DNA of 64,000 bases from Candidatus Nitrospira neomarina (lineage in GTDB: Bacteria > Nitrospirota > Nitrospiria > Nitrospirales > UBA8639). The stretch covers positions 2,480,001 to 2,544,000 of the forward strand of contig NZ_CP116968.1 of assembly GCF_032051675.1 (NCBI RefSeq). Reading direction: 5' to 3'. Numbering within the stretch: position 1 is the stretch's first letter; the number at the start of each line of letters is the position of its first letter. Below the pieces are notes generated by a model. That model saw only the letters and a list, made by a program, of their open reading frames with translations. It was not told the DNA's origin and searched no databases. Of this stretch, positions 1 to 8,313 are shown piece after piece. The position numbers were made by a program, and so were the translations under genes.

Positions 1-508
1 AAACCTCGAACAGGCCCAATTCGATCGCGTGGTGTCGGTGGAAATGTTTGAGCACATGCGGAATTGGTCTCATCTTTTTGATCGGATTCACGACTGGCTC
101 AAGCCTGACGGGCGTTTCTTCATGCACATCTTCGTGCATCGAGCCGTCCCGTACACCTTCGAAGTGCGGGACGAGAGTGACTGGATGAGCCGCTATTTTT
201 TCACCGGAGGCATGATGCCCAGTGATGATCTACCTTTGGACATTCAGAATCCGTTCAGACTCGTGAATCGCTGGAGATGGGACGGCACACATTACAAACG
301 AACGGCTAACGCCTGGCTGGGGAACATGGACTTTCACCGGGAATCCTTGTGGCCTCTATTCATCGAGACCTACGGGAAACAGAATGCGGGCCTTTGGTGG
401 GTCCGCTGGCGGATATTTTTTATGGCCTGCGCCGAATTATTCGGCCATCGTGAGGGCCAGGAATGGTGGGTCAGCCATTATCTTTTTGAGAAAGCCGACC
501 TCACCTGA
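1..508 (+). CDS. SAM-dependent methyltransferase, cyclopropane-fatty-acid-synthase-like (5' end missing)
   Basis: The reading frame is open to the left edge, so only the C-terminal 168 residues are present. The segment FDRVVSVEMFEHMRNW is the post-motif-I region typical of class I methyltransferases of the CFA-synthase/mycolic-acid type, where the enzyme transfers a methyl or methylene group from SAM to an unsaturated acyl chain. The rest (GRFFMHIFVHR, then an aromatic-rich C-terminus) agrees with the shorter CFA-like paralogues that accompany DUF1295 genes. The glycine-rich SAM motif lies outside the window. The next gene starts 11 bases downstream, so the two are co-transcribed. A second, full-length CFA synthase ends the same operon. 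The family call is good; the exact product (cyclopropane, methyl-branched or furan-precursor acyl chain) cannot be read from sequence. Confidence 0.8.
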   Translation, partial: NLEQAQFDRVVSVEMFEHMRNWSHLFDRIHDWLKPDGRFFMHIFVHRAVPYTFEVRDESDWMSRYFFTGGMMPSDDLPLDIQNPFRLVNRWRWDGTHYKRTANAWLGNMDFHRESLWPLFIETYGKQNAGLWWVRWRIFFMACAELFGHREGQEWWVSHYLFEKADLT

Positions 509-519
509 AGGAAAAATTC

Positions 520-1059
520 ATGGCCAGGACTCTCTGCAACCTTTTACTGTTTCAGATCGGCTGGTTCGCCTGCGTTCTCAGCGGAGCCGGCCAACGCCCG
601 TGGATCGGGGCACTCATGGCCCTAACCATTGTGGCCATTCACCTGTCCAGTGCGCCCGCGGCAGAAGCGGAATTCAAACTGGTTATGATCGCCCTGGTGA
701 TTGGGGCCGTGTGGGACAGCATGCTCGTGTGGCTCGATTGGCTGCACTACTCCTCCGGCATCCTCATCCCACACACCGCCCCATACTGGATCGTACTCAT
801 GTGGGGACTCTTCGCAACCCTGTTGAACGTCTCACTTCGTTGGTTGAGGGGGCGCTGGTTCCTAGCCGCACTTGCCGGAAGCGTGGGAGGACCATTGGCC
901 TATTACGGAGGTTACCGGTTGGGAGCCCTCGAGTTTGGTAACCAAAACGCCGCGTTGACCGCCTTGGCCATTGGCTGGGCCGTCATCACACCAATCCTGA
1001 TGGGACTATCCACCCGCTTTGACGGCTTTGCACCAAGGCTCAAGGAAAGCACCATATGA
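520..1059 (+). CDS. DUF2878 family integral membrane protein
   Basis: This 179-residue protein consists almost entirely of hydrophobic helices (about five or six), with short charged loops such as LRWLRGRW. Start: ATG preceded by GAAGGAAAAA. The sequence pattern, with conserved Trp/Asp positions in GAVWDSMLVWLDWL, matches DUF2878, a family without assigned biochemistry that is commonly encoded beside DUF1295 and CFA-synthase genes. Its stop overlaps the start of the next gene (ATGA), indicating translational coupling. It probably acts in the inner membrane on the lipid modification handled by this operon; that role is inferred from neighbours only. Confidence 0.75.
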   Translation: MARTLCNLLLFQIGWFACVLSGAGQRPWIGALMALTIVAIHLSSAPAAEAEFKLVMIALVIGAVWDSMLVWLDWLHYSSGILIPHTAPYWIVLMWGLFATLLNVSLRWLRGRWFLAALAGSVGGPLAYYGGYRLGALEFGNQNAALTALAIGWAVITPILMGLSTRFDGFAPRLKESTI

Positions 1060-1862
1060 CCTTCTCAATCTACCTTTACGGCCTGGTCGGAACACTCATC
1101 CTGGCGATACTCACCTGGCTGGTCAGCCTCGTGAAGCGGGACGTCAGCATCGTAGATAGCATGTGGGCCGTCATGATTTTCGCGTCTGCCTTTATCTATT
1201 CAAGCAGCATGGAGCCCTACTGGAATCGTTCCTCCCTGGTGCTCACCCTCGTCCTTCTTTGGGCCCTCCGACTGACGGTGTATATCACCTGGAGAAACTG
1301 GGGCGAATCCGAGGATGCCCGGTATCAAGCAATTCGTCGCAAGTATGAGCCGAACTTTGCGCTGAAAAGCCTCGGAATCATTTTTGTGTTTCAAGCCGTG
1401 TTGGCCTGGATCATCTCCATGCCGTTGTGGATCGCCTTAACTGTGCCGTTTGAATACAGCATCTTCGATACTCTGGCCGTGACACTCTGGATGATCGGGA
1501 TGTTCTTTGAATCGGTGGGCGATTGGCAGCTGGCTCGTTTTAAGATGAATCCCGCGAATCGGGGCAAGGTGATGAATCAAGGATTGTGGCGTTATACACG
1601 CCATCCTAATTATTTCGGCGAATGCCTGATCTGGTGGGGATTTTTCCTCTTTGTGATCCCGCCCGGCGCTTGGTGGTCGATTCTCTCACCTATCCTGTTA
1701 ACTTTTTTATTGCTGAAATTTTCCGGTGTGACGATGCTCGAAGAAACCATTGTGGATCGACGACCAGCCTATCGTGAATACATTGCAAGCACCAACGCCT
1801 TCATTCCAGGGCCTCCGAAGCACATAAAAACGTCTTCCCGTCCCGAGGAGCGCATCTCATGA
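1056..1862 (+). CDS. DUF1295 family protein (steroid 5-alpha-reductase-like membrane enzyme)
   Basis: This 268-residue polytopic membrane protein carries the C-terminal signature of the steroid-5-alpha-reductase/isoprenylcysteine-methyltransferase superfamily: NQGLWRYTRHPNYFGE, followed by a Trp-rich helix and a final EETIVDRRPAYREY segment. Characterised relatives reduce double bonds with NADPH or methylate lipids in the membrane; DUF1295 itself has no settled substrate. It overlaps the previous gene by ATGA, has an AAGGAAAG ribosome site, and overlaps the following gene by ATGA. The operon position beside two CFA-like methyltransferases suggests an acyl-chain or lipid reductase, which is inference. 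Confidence 0.85.
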   Translation: MTFSIYLYGLVGTLILAILTWLVSLVKRDVSIVDSMWAVMIFASAFIYSSSMEPYWNRSSLVLTLVLLWALRLTVYITWRNWGESEDARYQAIRRKYEPNFALKSLGIIFVFQAVLAWIISMPLWIALTVPFEYSIFDTLAVTLWMIGMFFESVGDWQLARFKMNPANRGKVMNQGLWRYTRHPNYFGECLIWWGFFLFVIPPGAWWSILSPILLTFLLLKFSGVTMLEETIVDRRPAYREYIASTNAFIPGPPKHIKTSSRPEERIS

Positions 1863-2527
1863 AGGGCATTTCGCGCATGATAAAGAGCGCACCGGTTTGG
1901 TTGACGGGTCTCGCCTTTTTCCTTTTCTCAATGGGGTGGGCCGGCTCCGCTCATTCTTCCACCAAGGCCTATGATTTCACGGTTTTTCTGGATGGTGATG
2001 AAATCGGCTTCCAACGCTTTGTCGTGTCAACGGAAGGGACGCGCACGCAAATCGAAGTGGAGGCCCGGTTCGATGTGACCTACCTGTTCATCACATTCTA
2101 CAGTTACCGGCACACCAATGCTGAAGTATGGAAAGGGGAGTGCCTTCAGGAGATTCACGCAAAAACAGATGACAATGGCGAAATTTTTTTTGTGCAGGGA
2201 ACCCGAGAGGATGGGCATCTGCAATTGCAAACCCATCATGGGGAACAAATTATCGAGGGATGCGTCAAAACCTTTGCCTACTGGAATCCGGCCTGGCTTC
2301 AAAGCCATCGTCTGCTCAATTCACAGACGGGCGAATTGCAGCCGGTAGAGGTCCGGACTCTGGAAAATGAAGCACTCCCAATTCGCGGAACCCTCACGTC
2401 TACCAGACACCAGAGAATCACGAGTGACAAGTTCACCATTGATCTCTGGTACACCATGAACGACGAGTGGGTCGGGCTACAATCGACGACACAAGACGGC
2501 AAAACGCTCCGGTATGTCCTCCGGTAG
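1859..2527 (+). CDS. DUF6134-like exported protein
   Basis: The 222-residue protein starts with a basic stretch and a hydrophobic segment (VWLTGLAFFLFSMGWAGSAHS), consistent with a Sec signal peptide cleaved near residue 33. The mature part is predicted beta-rich (KAYDFTVFLDGDEIGFQRF, FDVTYLFITFYSYRH) and resembles the DUF6134 group found next to DUF1295/CFA operons. GAGGAG precedes the start, which overlaps the previous stop. No catalytic motif is recognisable. It may be a periplasmic lipid-binding or lipid-handling protein; the function is unknown. Confidence 0.7.
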   Translation: MKGISRMIKSAPVWLTGLAFFLFSMGWAGSAHSSTKAYDFTVFLDGDEIGFQRFVVSTEGTRTQIEVEARFDVTYLFITFYSYRHTNAEVWKGECLQEIHAKTDDNGEIFFVQGTREDGHLQLQTHHGEQIIEGCVKTFAYWNPAWLQSHRLLNSQTGELQPVEVRTLENEALPIRGTLTSTRHQRITSDKFTIDLWYTMNDEWVGLQSTTQDGKTLRYVLR

Positions 2528-2539
2528 GGAAATAAAAAA

Positions 2540-3076
2540 ATGAACACCTCATCATTCATTGCCTTGGGACTGCTCGGAAGTCTGTTAGGGTGCAGTAGTC
2601 CGCCTCCCATTCAGATCGCCAGTCAGGTCAATCTCGAGCGCTTCATGGGGGACTGGTACGTGATTGCGAACATTCCGACGTTCATCGAGACCGAGGCTTT
2701 CAACGCCGTGGAGTCGTATCGGCTCAATGACGATGGAACCATCGCCACCACCTTTACCTTCCGCAAAGGCGGATTCGAGGGTGAAAAGAAAATGTATCGC
2801 CCGACCGGATTTGTTGTGGATCAGGAATCCAATGCCGTGTGGGACATGCAATTTCTCTGGCCGTTCAAGGCCGACTACCGAATCGTGTATGTCAATTCGG
2901 ATTACAGCCAAACCATCATCGGCCGCCTCAAACGGGACTATGTCTGGATCATGGCCCGAACTCCCCGACTGCCGGAGGAGGATTATCAACATCTGCTCAA
3001 GATTATTGCTGATCAAGGGTATGATCTCTCAAAAATTCAACGGGTCCCGCAACGGTGGGAAGTTGGACGGAATTGA
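2540..3076 (+). CDS. blc: Lipocalin family lipoprotein (Blc-like)
   Basis: The 178-residue precursor begins with a lipoprotein signal whose lipobox is LLGC (Cys18). The first lipocalin motif is seen as ERFMGDWYVIANIPTF, then a beta-barrel pattern including the second signature region near DYRIVYVNSDYSQTIIGR and MARTPRLPEEDY. Bacterial Blc lipocalins sit in the outer membrane and bind fatty acids or lysophospholipids. Twelve bases separate it from the previous gene, so it belongs to the same operon. A lipid-binding protein here fits the view that the operon makes and moves modified acyl chains. Confidence 0.9.
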   Translation: MNTSSFIALGLLGSLLGCSSPPPIQIASQVNLERFMGDWYVIANIPTFIETEAFNAVESYRLNDDGTIATTFTFRKGGFEGEKKMYRPTGFVVDQESNAVWDMQFLWPFKADYRIVYVNSDYSQTIIGRLKRDYVWIMARTPRLPEEDYQHLLKIIADQGYDLSKIQRVPQRWEVGRN

Positions 3077-3101
3077 TAACCATGAAGAGGAAAACGAAAG
3101 C

Positions 3102-3251
3102 ATGACCGTGAACTACCACATGGCTGAAACCAGTCGGCTGTTTCAACGGCCCGGTCCGGGACCTGATGTTCAACCGGTTCCGACAGGATCCTCCGGCTCC
3201 AGGAGAATCCCTCCTGTGCCGGACCGAAAAATCCGGAGAGGCCCGCGATGA
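3102..3251 (+). CDS. Possible small translationally coupled ORF (49 aa)
   Basis: An ATG at 3102 opens a 49-residue frame rich in Pro, Gly and Arg (for example RPGPGPDVQPVP). It closes with TGA overlapping the ATG of the FAD oxidoreductase by four bases (ATGA), as in the other junctions of this operon. A tiny seven-codon frame (ATG at 3082) overlaps its start in the same way. No homology is recognised. The gap it fills (3077-3247) would otherwise be the longest non-coding stretch within the lipid operon. It could equally be an unused leader, so confidence is low. Confidence 0.3.
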   Translation: MTVNYHMAETSRLFQRPGPGPDVQPVPTGSSGSRRIPPVPDRKIRRGPR

Positions 3252-4540
3252 ACATCGCCATCATCGGAACCGGTATCGCGGGAAATGTGGCGGCCTATCA
3301 TCTCAGCCGTGACCACCGGATCACGGTTTTTGAAGCCAATGATTACGTGGGAGGGCATACCCACACTCACGAGGTCGAGTGGGAGGACCAACGGTATCGG
3401 CTTGATAGCGGGTTTATGGTCTTTAATCACCACACCTATCCCTGCTTCACCCGGTTGCTCAAGGAACTGGATGTTCCAGCTCAAGCCTCCTCGATGGGCT
3501 TCAGCGTTAAATGCGATCGTTCAGGCCTGGAATATAACGGGACGACTTTGAACACCCTGTTCGCTCAACGGCGGAACCTGCTCCGGCCATCTTTTTACAA
3601 AATGATCAGGGACATTCTTCGTTTCAATCGCGAGGCCCCGCAGTGCCTTGCAACCCCGGATATGGACACCACGTTAGGAAGCTATGTGAAACAGGCCGGT
3701 TACGGCAGAGAATTTCTTGATTGGTATTTGATACCCATGGGAGCGGCCATCTGGTCGGCAGATCCTGCACAGATGTGGGCAATGCCCGCGCAATTCTTTA
3801 TCCGGTTCTTTCATAACCACGGAATGCTGAACATCAATGATCGTCCCACGTGGTATGTCATTCGTGGAGGCTCCCAGGCCTACGTCAACAAACTGACCGC
3901 TACCTTTCGCGATCGTATCCGCACCAATGCCCCGGTCGAGAGCATCAAACGAAACCGGAACGATGTTACCGTGACAGGGTTGCATGACTCCCCCGAGCGA
4001 TTCGACGCCGTGTTCATTGCGACGCACGGAGATCAGGCCCTTCGATTATTGAGCGATGCCACGGCACTGGAAGAAGAGGTGTTAGGGCCGATGACCACAC
4101 AGAACAATGAGGCTGTCCTGCACACCGATGCCGCAATGCTTCCCACACGTCGACAAGCCTGGGCTGCCTGGAACTACCATATTCCGGTTCACACCCAAAA
4201 TCGGGTTGCGGTGACATACAATCTGAATATTTTACAGGGTTTTCGCGCACCCGTTCAATTTTGTGTCACCCTGAATAACAGCCGGGACATCTCCCCCGGC
4301 AAAATTCTGAAGCGCATGACCTATGCTCACCCGATTTTTTCCACCCCCAGTGTCCGCGCGCAACAGCGGCAGGCGGAGATCAACGGCCGGAACCGGACCT
4401 ATTTTTGCGGGGCATACTGGAGATACGGCTTCCACGAGGACGGAGTCGTGAGTGCCCTGAACGCGTTGGAACATTTCAAAAGGACCACGCATCATGCAAA
4501 GTTGCCTCTACCACGGACGAGTACGGCATCGACGGTTTGA
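3248..4540 (+). CDS. FAD-dependent amine-oxidase-type oxidoreductase
   Basis: The 430-residue protein opens with a Rossmann FAD-binding motif (IIGTGIAGNVAAYHLS, glycines at 7, 9 and 12), then VFEANDYVGGHTHT, the typical adenine/ribose-binding extension. It ends with an FAD C-terminal region (YFCGAYWRYGFHEDG). It belongs to the NAD(P)/FAD oxidoreductases whose genes almost always lie beside DUF1365 and a CFA synthase. That triad has been tied to unusual membrane fatty acids in proteobacteria, where the flavoenzyme may introduce or use a double bond. GGAGAGG precedes the ATG. Its 3' end overlaps the DUF1365 gene by 47 bases. Confidence 0.88.
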   Translation: MNIAIIGTGIAGNVAAYHLSRDHRITVFEANDYVGGHTHTHEVEWEDQRYRLDSGFMVFNHHTYPCFTRLLKELDVPAQASSMGFSVKCDRSGLEYNGTTLNTLFAQRRNLLRPSFYKMIRDILRFNREAPQCLATPDMDTTLGSYVKQAGYGREFLDWYLIPMGAAIWSADPAQMWAMPAQFFIRFFHNHGMLNINDRPTWYVIRGGSQAYVNKLTATFRDRIRTNAPVESIKRNRNDVTVTGLHDSPERFDAVFIATHGDQALRLLSDATALEEEVLGPMTTQNNEAVLHTDAAMLPTRRQAWAAWNYHIPVHTQNRVAVTYNLNILQGFRAPVQFCVTLNNSRDISPGKILKRMTYAHPIFSTPSVRAQQRQAEINGRNRTYFCGAYWRYGFHEDGVVSALNALEHFKRTTHHAKLPLPRTSTASTV

Positions 4541-5288
4541 ACCGAAAGCCCATTCGTTCGATTACCCGGTGTTCTATGCGTACCTTGATCTCGATGAGCT
4601 CGACAAGGTCTTCGAGGACCGTTGGCTCTGGTCAACGAAAGGCCCTGCACCGGTCAGATTTCGACGAAGGGACTATCTGGGAGATCCGGGAATCCCTCTG
4701 CAGACAGCTGTCCGGGACCACATCCGGCAGGAAACAGGACACACCCCGGATGGACCTATCCGCTTACTCACGCATTTGCGACATTTCGGGTTTTCGTTCA
4801 ACCCTGTCAGCTTTTATTACTGCTTCGATGCCCGGTCTCGACGTCTTGAGACGATCGTCGCGGAGATCACCAACACCCCATGGGACGAACGGCATGCCTA
4901 TGTCCTTCCAAGGCATTCGAGTCTGACACAGACCGAACATTTACGTTTCCGGTTTGGAAAGGCGTTTCATGTTTCGCCATTTATGCCCATGGACATTCAA
5001 TATGATTGGACATTCGGAACTCCCGACACACGCCTTTCGGTGCATATGAAAAACTTTCAGCACAACCGGAGCATCTTTGACGCGACACTGATATTGGAAC
5101 GTGAACCGATCAACGGAATGAGCTGCGCCCGCGAATTGGCCGGCTATCCCCTCATGCCCATAAAGGTGCTGAGCGCGATTTATTGGCAGGCCTTTAAACT
5201 TTTTCTTAAACGCGTGCCGATTTTTACTCACCCCTCAAAAATTGTTCAAAACCCACAAGGAGAAGCTAGATCGGCAGACCGCCTATGA
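4494..5288 (+). CDS. DUF1365 family protein
   Basis: This 264-residue protein is recognised as DUF1365 by its opening (CLYHGRVRHRRFEPKAHSFD) and by HLRHFGFSFNPVSFYYCFD, AEITNTPWDERHAYV and HVSPFMPMDIQYDW. Start choice: the ATG at 4494 has AAAAGGA nine bases upstream, so it begins inside the 3' end of the oxidoreductase gene. It overlaps the CFA gene by ATGA. The biochemical role of the family is unproven. Its constant pairing with the flavoenzyme and CFA synthase suggests a partner or binding protein in the same acyl-lipid modification. Confidence 0.9.
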   Translation: MQSCLYHGRVRHRRFEPKAHSFDYPVFYAYLDLDELDKVFEDRWLWSTKGPAPVRFRRRDYLGDPGIPLQTAVRDHIRQETGHTPDGPIRLLTHLRHFGFSFNPVSFYYCFDARSRRLETIVAEITNTPWDERHAYVLPRHSSLTQTEHLRFRFGKAFHVSPFMPMDIQYDWTFGTPDTRLSVHMKNFQHNRSIFDATLILEREPINGMSCARELAGYPLMPIKVLSAIYWQAFKLFLKRVPIFTHPSKIVQNPQGEARSADRL

Positions 5289-6574
5289 CGTCAAAATCCC
5301 TATCAATCCCGTCGACCATTTCGGCGGGCACCGCTCCCCAGCCCAGATTTCTTGAGGCCATCGCCAGGCGCGCTCTCCTCAGTCGGCTTAGCCGCATAAC
5401 CAACGGGGAGATTACCCTTCATGATGGAGGCACCCAACAACGGTTCGGCCGGGTTACGCCGCAATGCCCTCTGAGAGTCACGGTCACGGTCACCAATCCC
5501 CGATTCTACACAGATACGGCGTTTGGTGGATCCATCGGGGCCGGAGAGGCCTTTATGGCAGGCCATTGGCAGATCGATGATCTTCCGAACCTGATACGCA
5601 TTTTCTTATGTAATCGGGAACTTCTGGACGGAATGGATGGAAAATGGGCCTGGTTAACCATGCCCATCCAAAAATTATTACACCGGTTGAACCGGAACAC
5701 GGCCAAAGGGAGCCGACGGAACATTTCAGCCCACTATGATGTCGGCAATGAGTTCTTTGCCCTATTTCTTGATGAAAGCCTGATGTATTCCAGTGCCATA
5801 TTCCCGGATTCGTCCATGACGCTTCATGATGCTCAGACGGCGCGCCTGGACCACATTTGTCGCAAGCTGGAACTGAAATCCACAGACCATCTTCTTGAGA
5901 TCGGAACCGGGTGGGGCGGGTTTGCTCTTCATGCGGCTACCCGTTATGGCTGTCAGGTAACGACCACCACCATATCACAACAACAATACGATCTGGCCTG
6001 TGAGCGGGTGGCTGCAGCCGGCTTGAATGATCGCATCACCGTGCTGTGCACGGATTATCGGGACCTCACAGGAAAATACGACAAACTGGTTTCGTTAGAA
6101 ATGATCGAAGCGGTGGGATACCAATATTTCGATGCCTATTTTGGCGCATGCAGCCGGCTTTTGAAATCGGAAGGGATGATGTTGTTGCAGGCCATCACGA
6201 TCGCCGATCAGCGATACGAGGCCGCCAAACGATCGGTGGATTTCATCCAACGGTACATTTTTCCGGGAAGCTGTATTCCCTCCATCACCGCCATGAGCGG
6301 GTCTATCGCACGAGCCAGTGATCTGCGACTCTTTCATCTGGAGGATATCGGGCCTCATTATGTCACGACGTTGAAAACCTGGCGAGACAATCTGTATCGG
6401 AACCGGAATAAAATCCTCAGACTGGGCTACACTGAGGAATTTTTCCGTATGTGGGAATTCTATTTTTCATATTGTGAGGGGGGATTTACGGAACGCGTCA
6501 TCAGTGACGTTCAGATGCTGCTGACCAAACCGGGCAACAGGCGGGCTCCGATTCCCTGCCTCGCAGGGGCCTGA
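5285..6574 (+). CDS. cfa: Cyclopropane-fatty-acyl-phospholipid synthase
   Basis: Full-length CFA synthase of 429 residues, near the usual family length. The N-terminal lipid-binding half is followed by HYDVGNEFF (150-158), the SAM-binding motif EIGTGWGG (205-212), and LVSLEMIEAVG with the conserved EMIEAVG segment. The last section (QRYIFPGSCIPS, then FHLEDIGPHY) carries the bicarbonate/active-site region of the family. The enzyme transfers a methylene group from SAM to cis double bonds of membrane phospholipids. It is last in a coupled array with the FAD oxidoreductase and DUF1365. The product may be a precursor of a methyl-branched or furan fatty acid rather than a simple cyclopropane. Confidence 0.93.
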   Translation: MTSKSLSIPSTISAGTAPQPRFLEAIARRALLSRLSRITNGEITLHDGGTQQRFGRVTPQCPLRVTVTVTNPRFYTDTAFGGSIGAGEAFMAGHWQIDDLPNLIRIFLCNRELLDGMDGKWAWLTMPIQKLLHRLNRNTAKGSRRNISAHYDVGNEFFALFLDESLMYSSAIFPDSSMTLHDAQTARLDHICRKLELKSTDHLLEIGTGWGGFALHAATRYGCQVTTTTISQQQYDLACERVAAAGLNDRITVLCTDYRDLTGKYDKLVSLEMIEAVGYQYFDAYFGACSRLLKSEGMMLLQAITIADQRYEAAKRSVDFIQRYIFPGSCIPSITAMSGSIARASDLRLFHLEDIGPHYVTTLKTWRDNLYRNRNKILRLGYTEEFFRMWEFYFSYCEGGFTERVISDVQMLLTKPGNRRAPIPCLAGA

Positions 6575-6975
6575 ACGAGCCACAAGGCTTGAGTGAGGAC
6601 AAGGTACACCGACATCGGAAGAATAGCTTCCTTCGGTCCCGAAAAAGAGCTATGACACCAAATCAACCGAGCAATCCAATCCCGGATGACACTCAAAAAA
6701 CCCGTCGTCTCATTGACAGACAAGTGGTCCCCATCTCTGACATCCGGACCTACTTGAAGACACTGAAGCCGGTCTATCACCCCTGACGACGCCCACATTC
6801 CAGGGTACAATGAATTGAGAAGGTTGAACGGTGCACCTGGCTTCTCCAAGCAACGGCTATTTTGGTACGACTGACAGATCAAGACCGGTGGGAAATATGG
6901 TCAAAGCTCCTTTTTCAAAAAGAGATCGAAACATTATGAACAACCCAAGCATAACCCGGAAGGATCGATATTCAC
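6575..6975. other. Intergenic region between lipid operon and bd-like oxidase
   Basis: Four hundred bases without a recognisable gene. A 65-codon + frame (6589-6786) has no family resemblance and no convincing ribosome site. A short inverted pair (CCCTGC/GCAGGG, 6552-6569) lies at the end of the cfa gene but lacks a T-run. The oxidase promoter probably lies here; I could not pick out a convincing -35/-10 pair. Confidence 0.4.
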
Positions 6976-8313
6976 ATGAGTGATCTAATCGCCGCCAGGT
7001 CCCTAATGGCCATGTCGCTGGGGTTTCACATTATTTTTGCGGTTGTGGGCATGGCCATGCCTCTTCTGATGGTTGTGGCCGAATGGCGTTGGCTGAAAAC
7101 GGAGAAAGCCGTCTACCTGATCATTGCCAAACGCTGGGCCAAAGGCACGGCCATTTTTTTTGCCATTGGAGCCGTAACAGGCACCGTGTTGTCGTTCCAA
7201 TTGGGACTACTCTGGCCCCGGTTTATGGAATGGGCCGGTCCCATCATTGGACCGGCCTTCGCCATCGAAGGGTTTGCGTTTTTTACGGAAGCCATATTTC
7301 TCGGGATCTATCTCTATGGATGGCAAAAGGTGAGTCCGGGTGCACACCTCGCGGCAGGAGGCGTGGTGGCGCTGAGTGGAATCATGTCCGGGGTCGTCGT
7401 CGTCATGGCAAACGGGTGGATGAATACCCCAAGAGGATTTATGATGCATGGCGAAATTCCGGCCAACATCGATCCCGTTGCCGCCCTCTTCAATCCCTCG
7501 GGTTTATTGCAGGCCCCGCACATGATCCTTGCCGCGTTTGCGGCTACTGGTTTTGCGGTGGCCGGCATTCATGCGTTTCTGCTTCTCCGCCAACCCGGCA
7601 ATGCGTTTCATCAATCGGCTCTACAAATTGCCTTGGTCATCGGTGGAATCAGCGCCATTCTTCAACCGCTCAGCGGAGATTTCCTCGCCAAACGGGTGGC
7701 AGAATTCCAACCCCTAAAATTGGCGGCCTTTGAGGCCCAGGTCGAGACGCAACAGGGCGCGCCGTTTCGAATCGGCGGAGTTTGGGATTCAGAAAGAGAA
7801 ATGTTTGACTATGTGCTGGAAATCCCTTATGCCTTGAGTTTACTCGTCACATCGGATCCCAACGGTCAGGTGATAGGTCTCAAGGATTTCCCCAAGGAAA
7901 ACTGGCCCCCTATTGGAATTACCCGAACGGCGTTTCAACTCATGGTGTTCATCGGATTTTTAATGATGGGCCTGGCTCTCTGGGGCCTCTGGCTTATGTA
8001 CAAGAAGAACTCTTTCTATCAATGCCGGCGATTCCTCCAAGCGATGGTGTTGGCAACCCCATTAGGCTTTTTGGCGATCGAAGCCGGTTGGGTAGCAACG
8101 GAAGTGGGCCGGCAACCCTGGGTCATTGTGGGCTATCTGAAAACCGCAGACGCCGTCACACCCATGCCGGGATTGATCATTCCCCTGATGATTTTTGGCG
8201 CTTTGTATATTTTCCTGGCCTGTATCGTGATCTGGTTGATGTGGCGCCATGTCGCAGCCACTCCCGATCAGTTTGAGATGACTTCCCCGCGGGAGGAGGT
8301 GCAACCGGTCTAA
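6976..8313 (+). CDS. cioA: Cytochrome bd-like ubiquinol oxidase subunit I (CioA/CydA type)
   Basis: A 445-residue polytopic membrane protein. His18 matches the conserved N-terminal heme b595 ligand, Glu98 and Glu105 lie in AIEGFAFFTEAIF, and His182 (PHMIL) and Met323 (QLMVF) match the heme b558 ligands. WMNTPRG and GRQPW (379-383) are family signatures. The Q-loop between helices 6 and 7 is short, as in cyanide-insensitive oxidases, and the whole chain is shorter than E. coli CydA (about 520). The conserved Arg just before the b558 Met appears to be Gln here. The enzyme would oxidise quinol and reduce O2 with little proton pumping. AAGGAT precedes the ATG. Confidence 0.9.
   Translation: MSDLIAARSLMAMSLGFHIIFAVVGMAMPLLMVVAEWRWLKTEKAVYLIIAKRWAKGTAIFFAIGAVTGTVLSFQLGLLWPRFMEWAGPIIGPAFAIEGFAFFTEAIFLGIYLYGWQKVSPGAHLAAGGVVALSGIMSGVVVVMANGWMNTPRGFMMHGEIPANIDPVAALFNPSGLLQAPHMILAAFAATGFAVAGIHAFLLLRQPGNAFHQSALQIALVIGGISAILQPLSGDFLAKRVAEFQPLKLAAFEAQVETQQGAPFRIGGVWDSEREMFDYVLEIPYALSLLVTSDPNGQVIGLKDFPKENWPPIGITRTAFQLMVFIGFLMMGLALWGLWLMYKKNSFYQCRRFLQAMVLATPLGFLAIEAGWVATEVGRQPWVIVGYLKTADAVTPMPGLIIPLMIFGALYIFLACIVIWLMWRHVAATPDQFEMTSPREEVQPV

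Noticed and set aside
2664-3251. 195-codon + frame overlapping the lipocalin gene
   Set aside because: It runs in another frame through the lipocalin, with a basic, shadow-like composition; only its last 49 codons (from 3102) are considered a separate possible small ORF.
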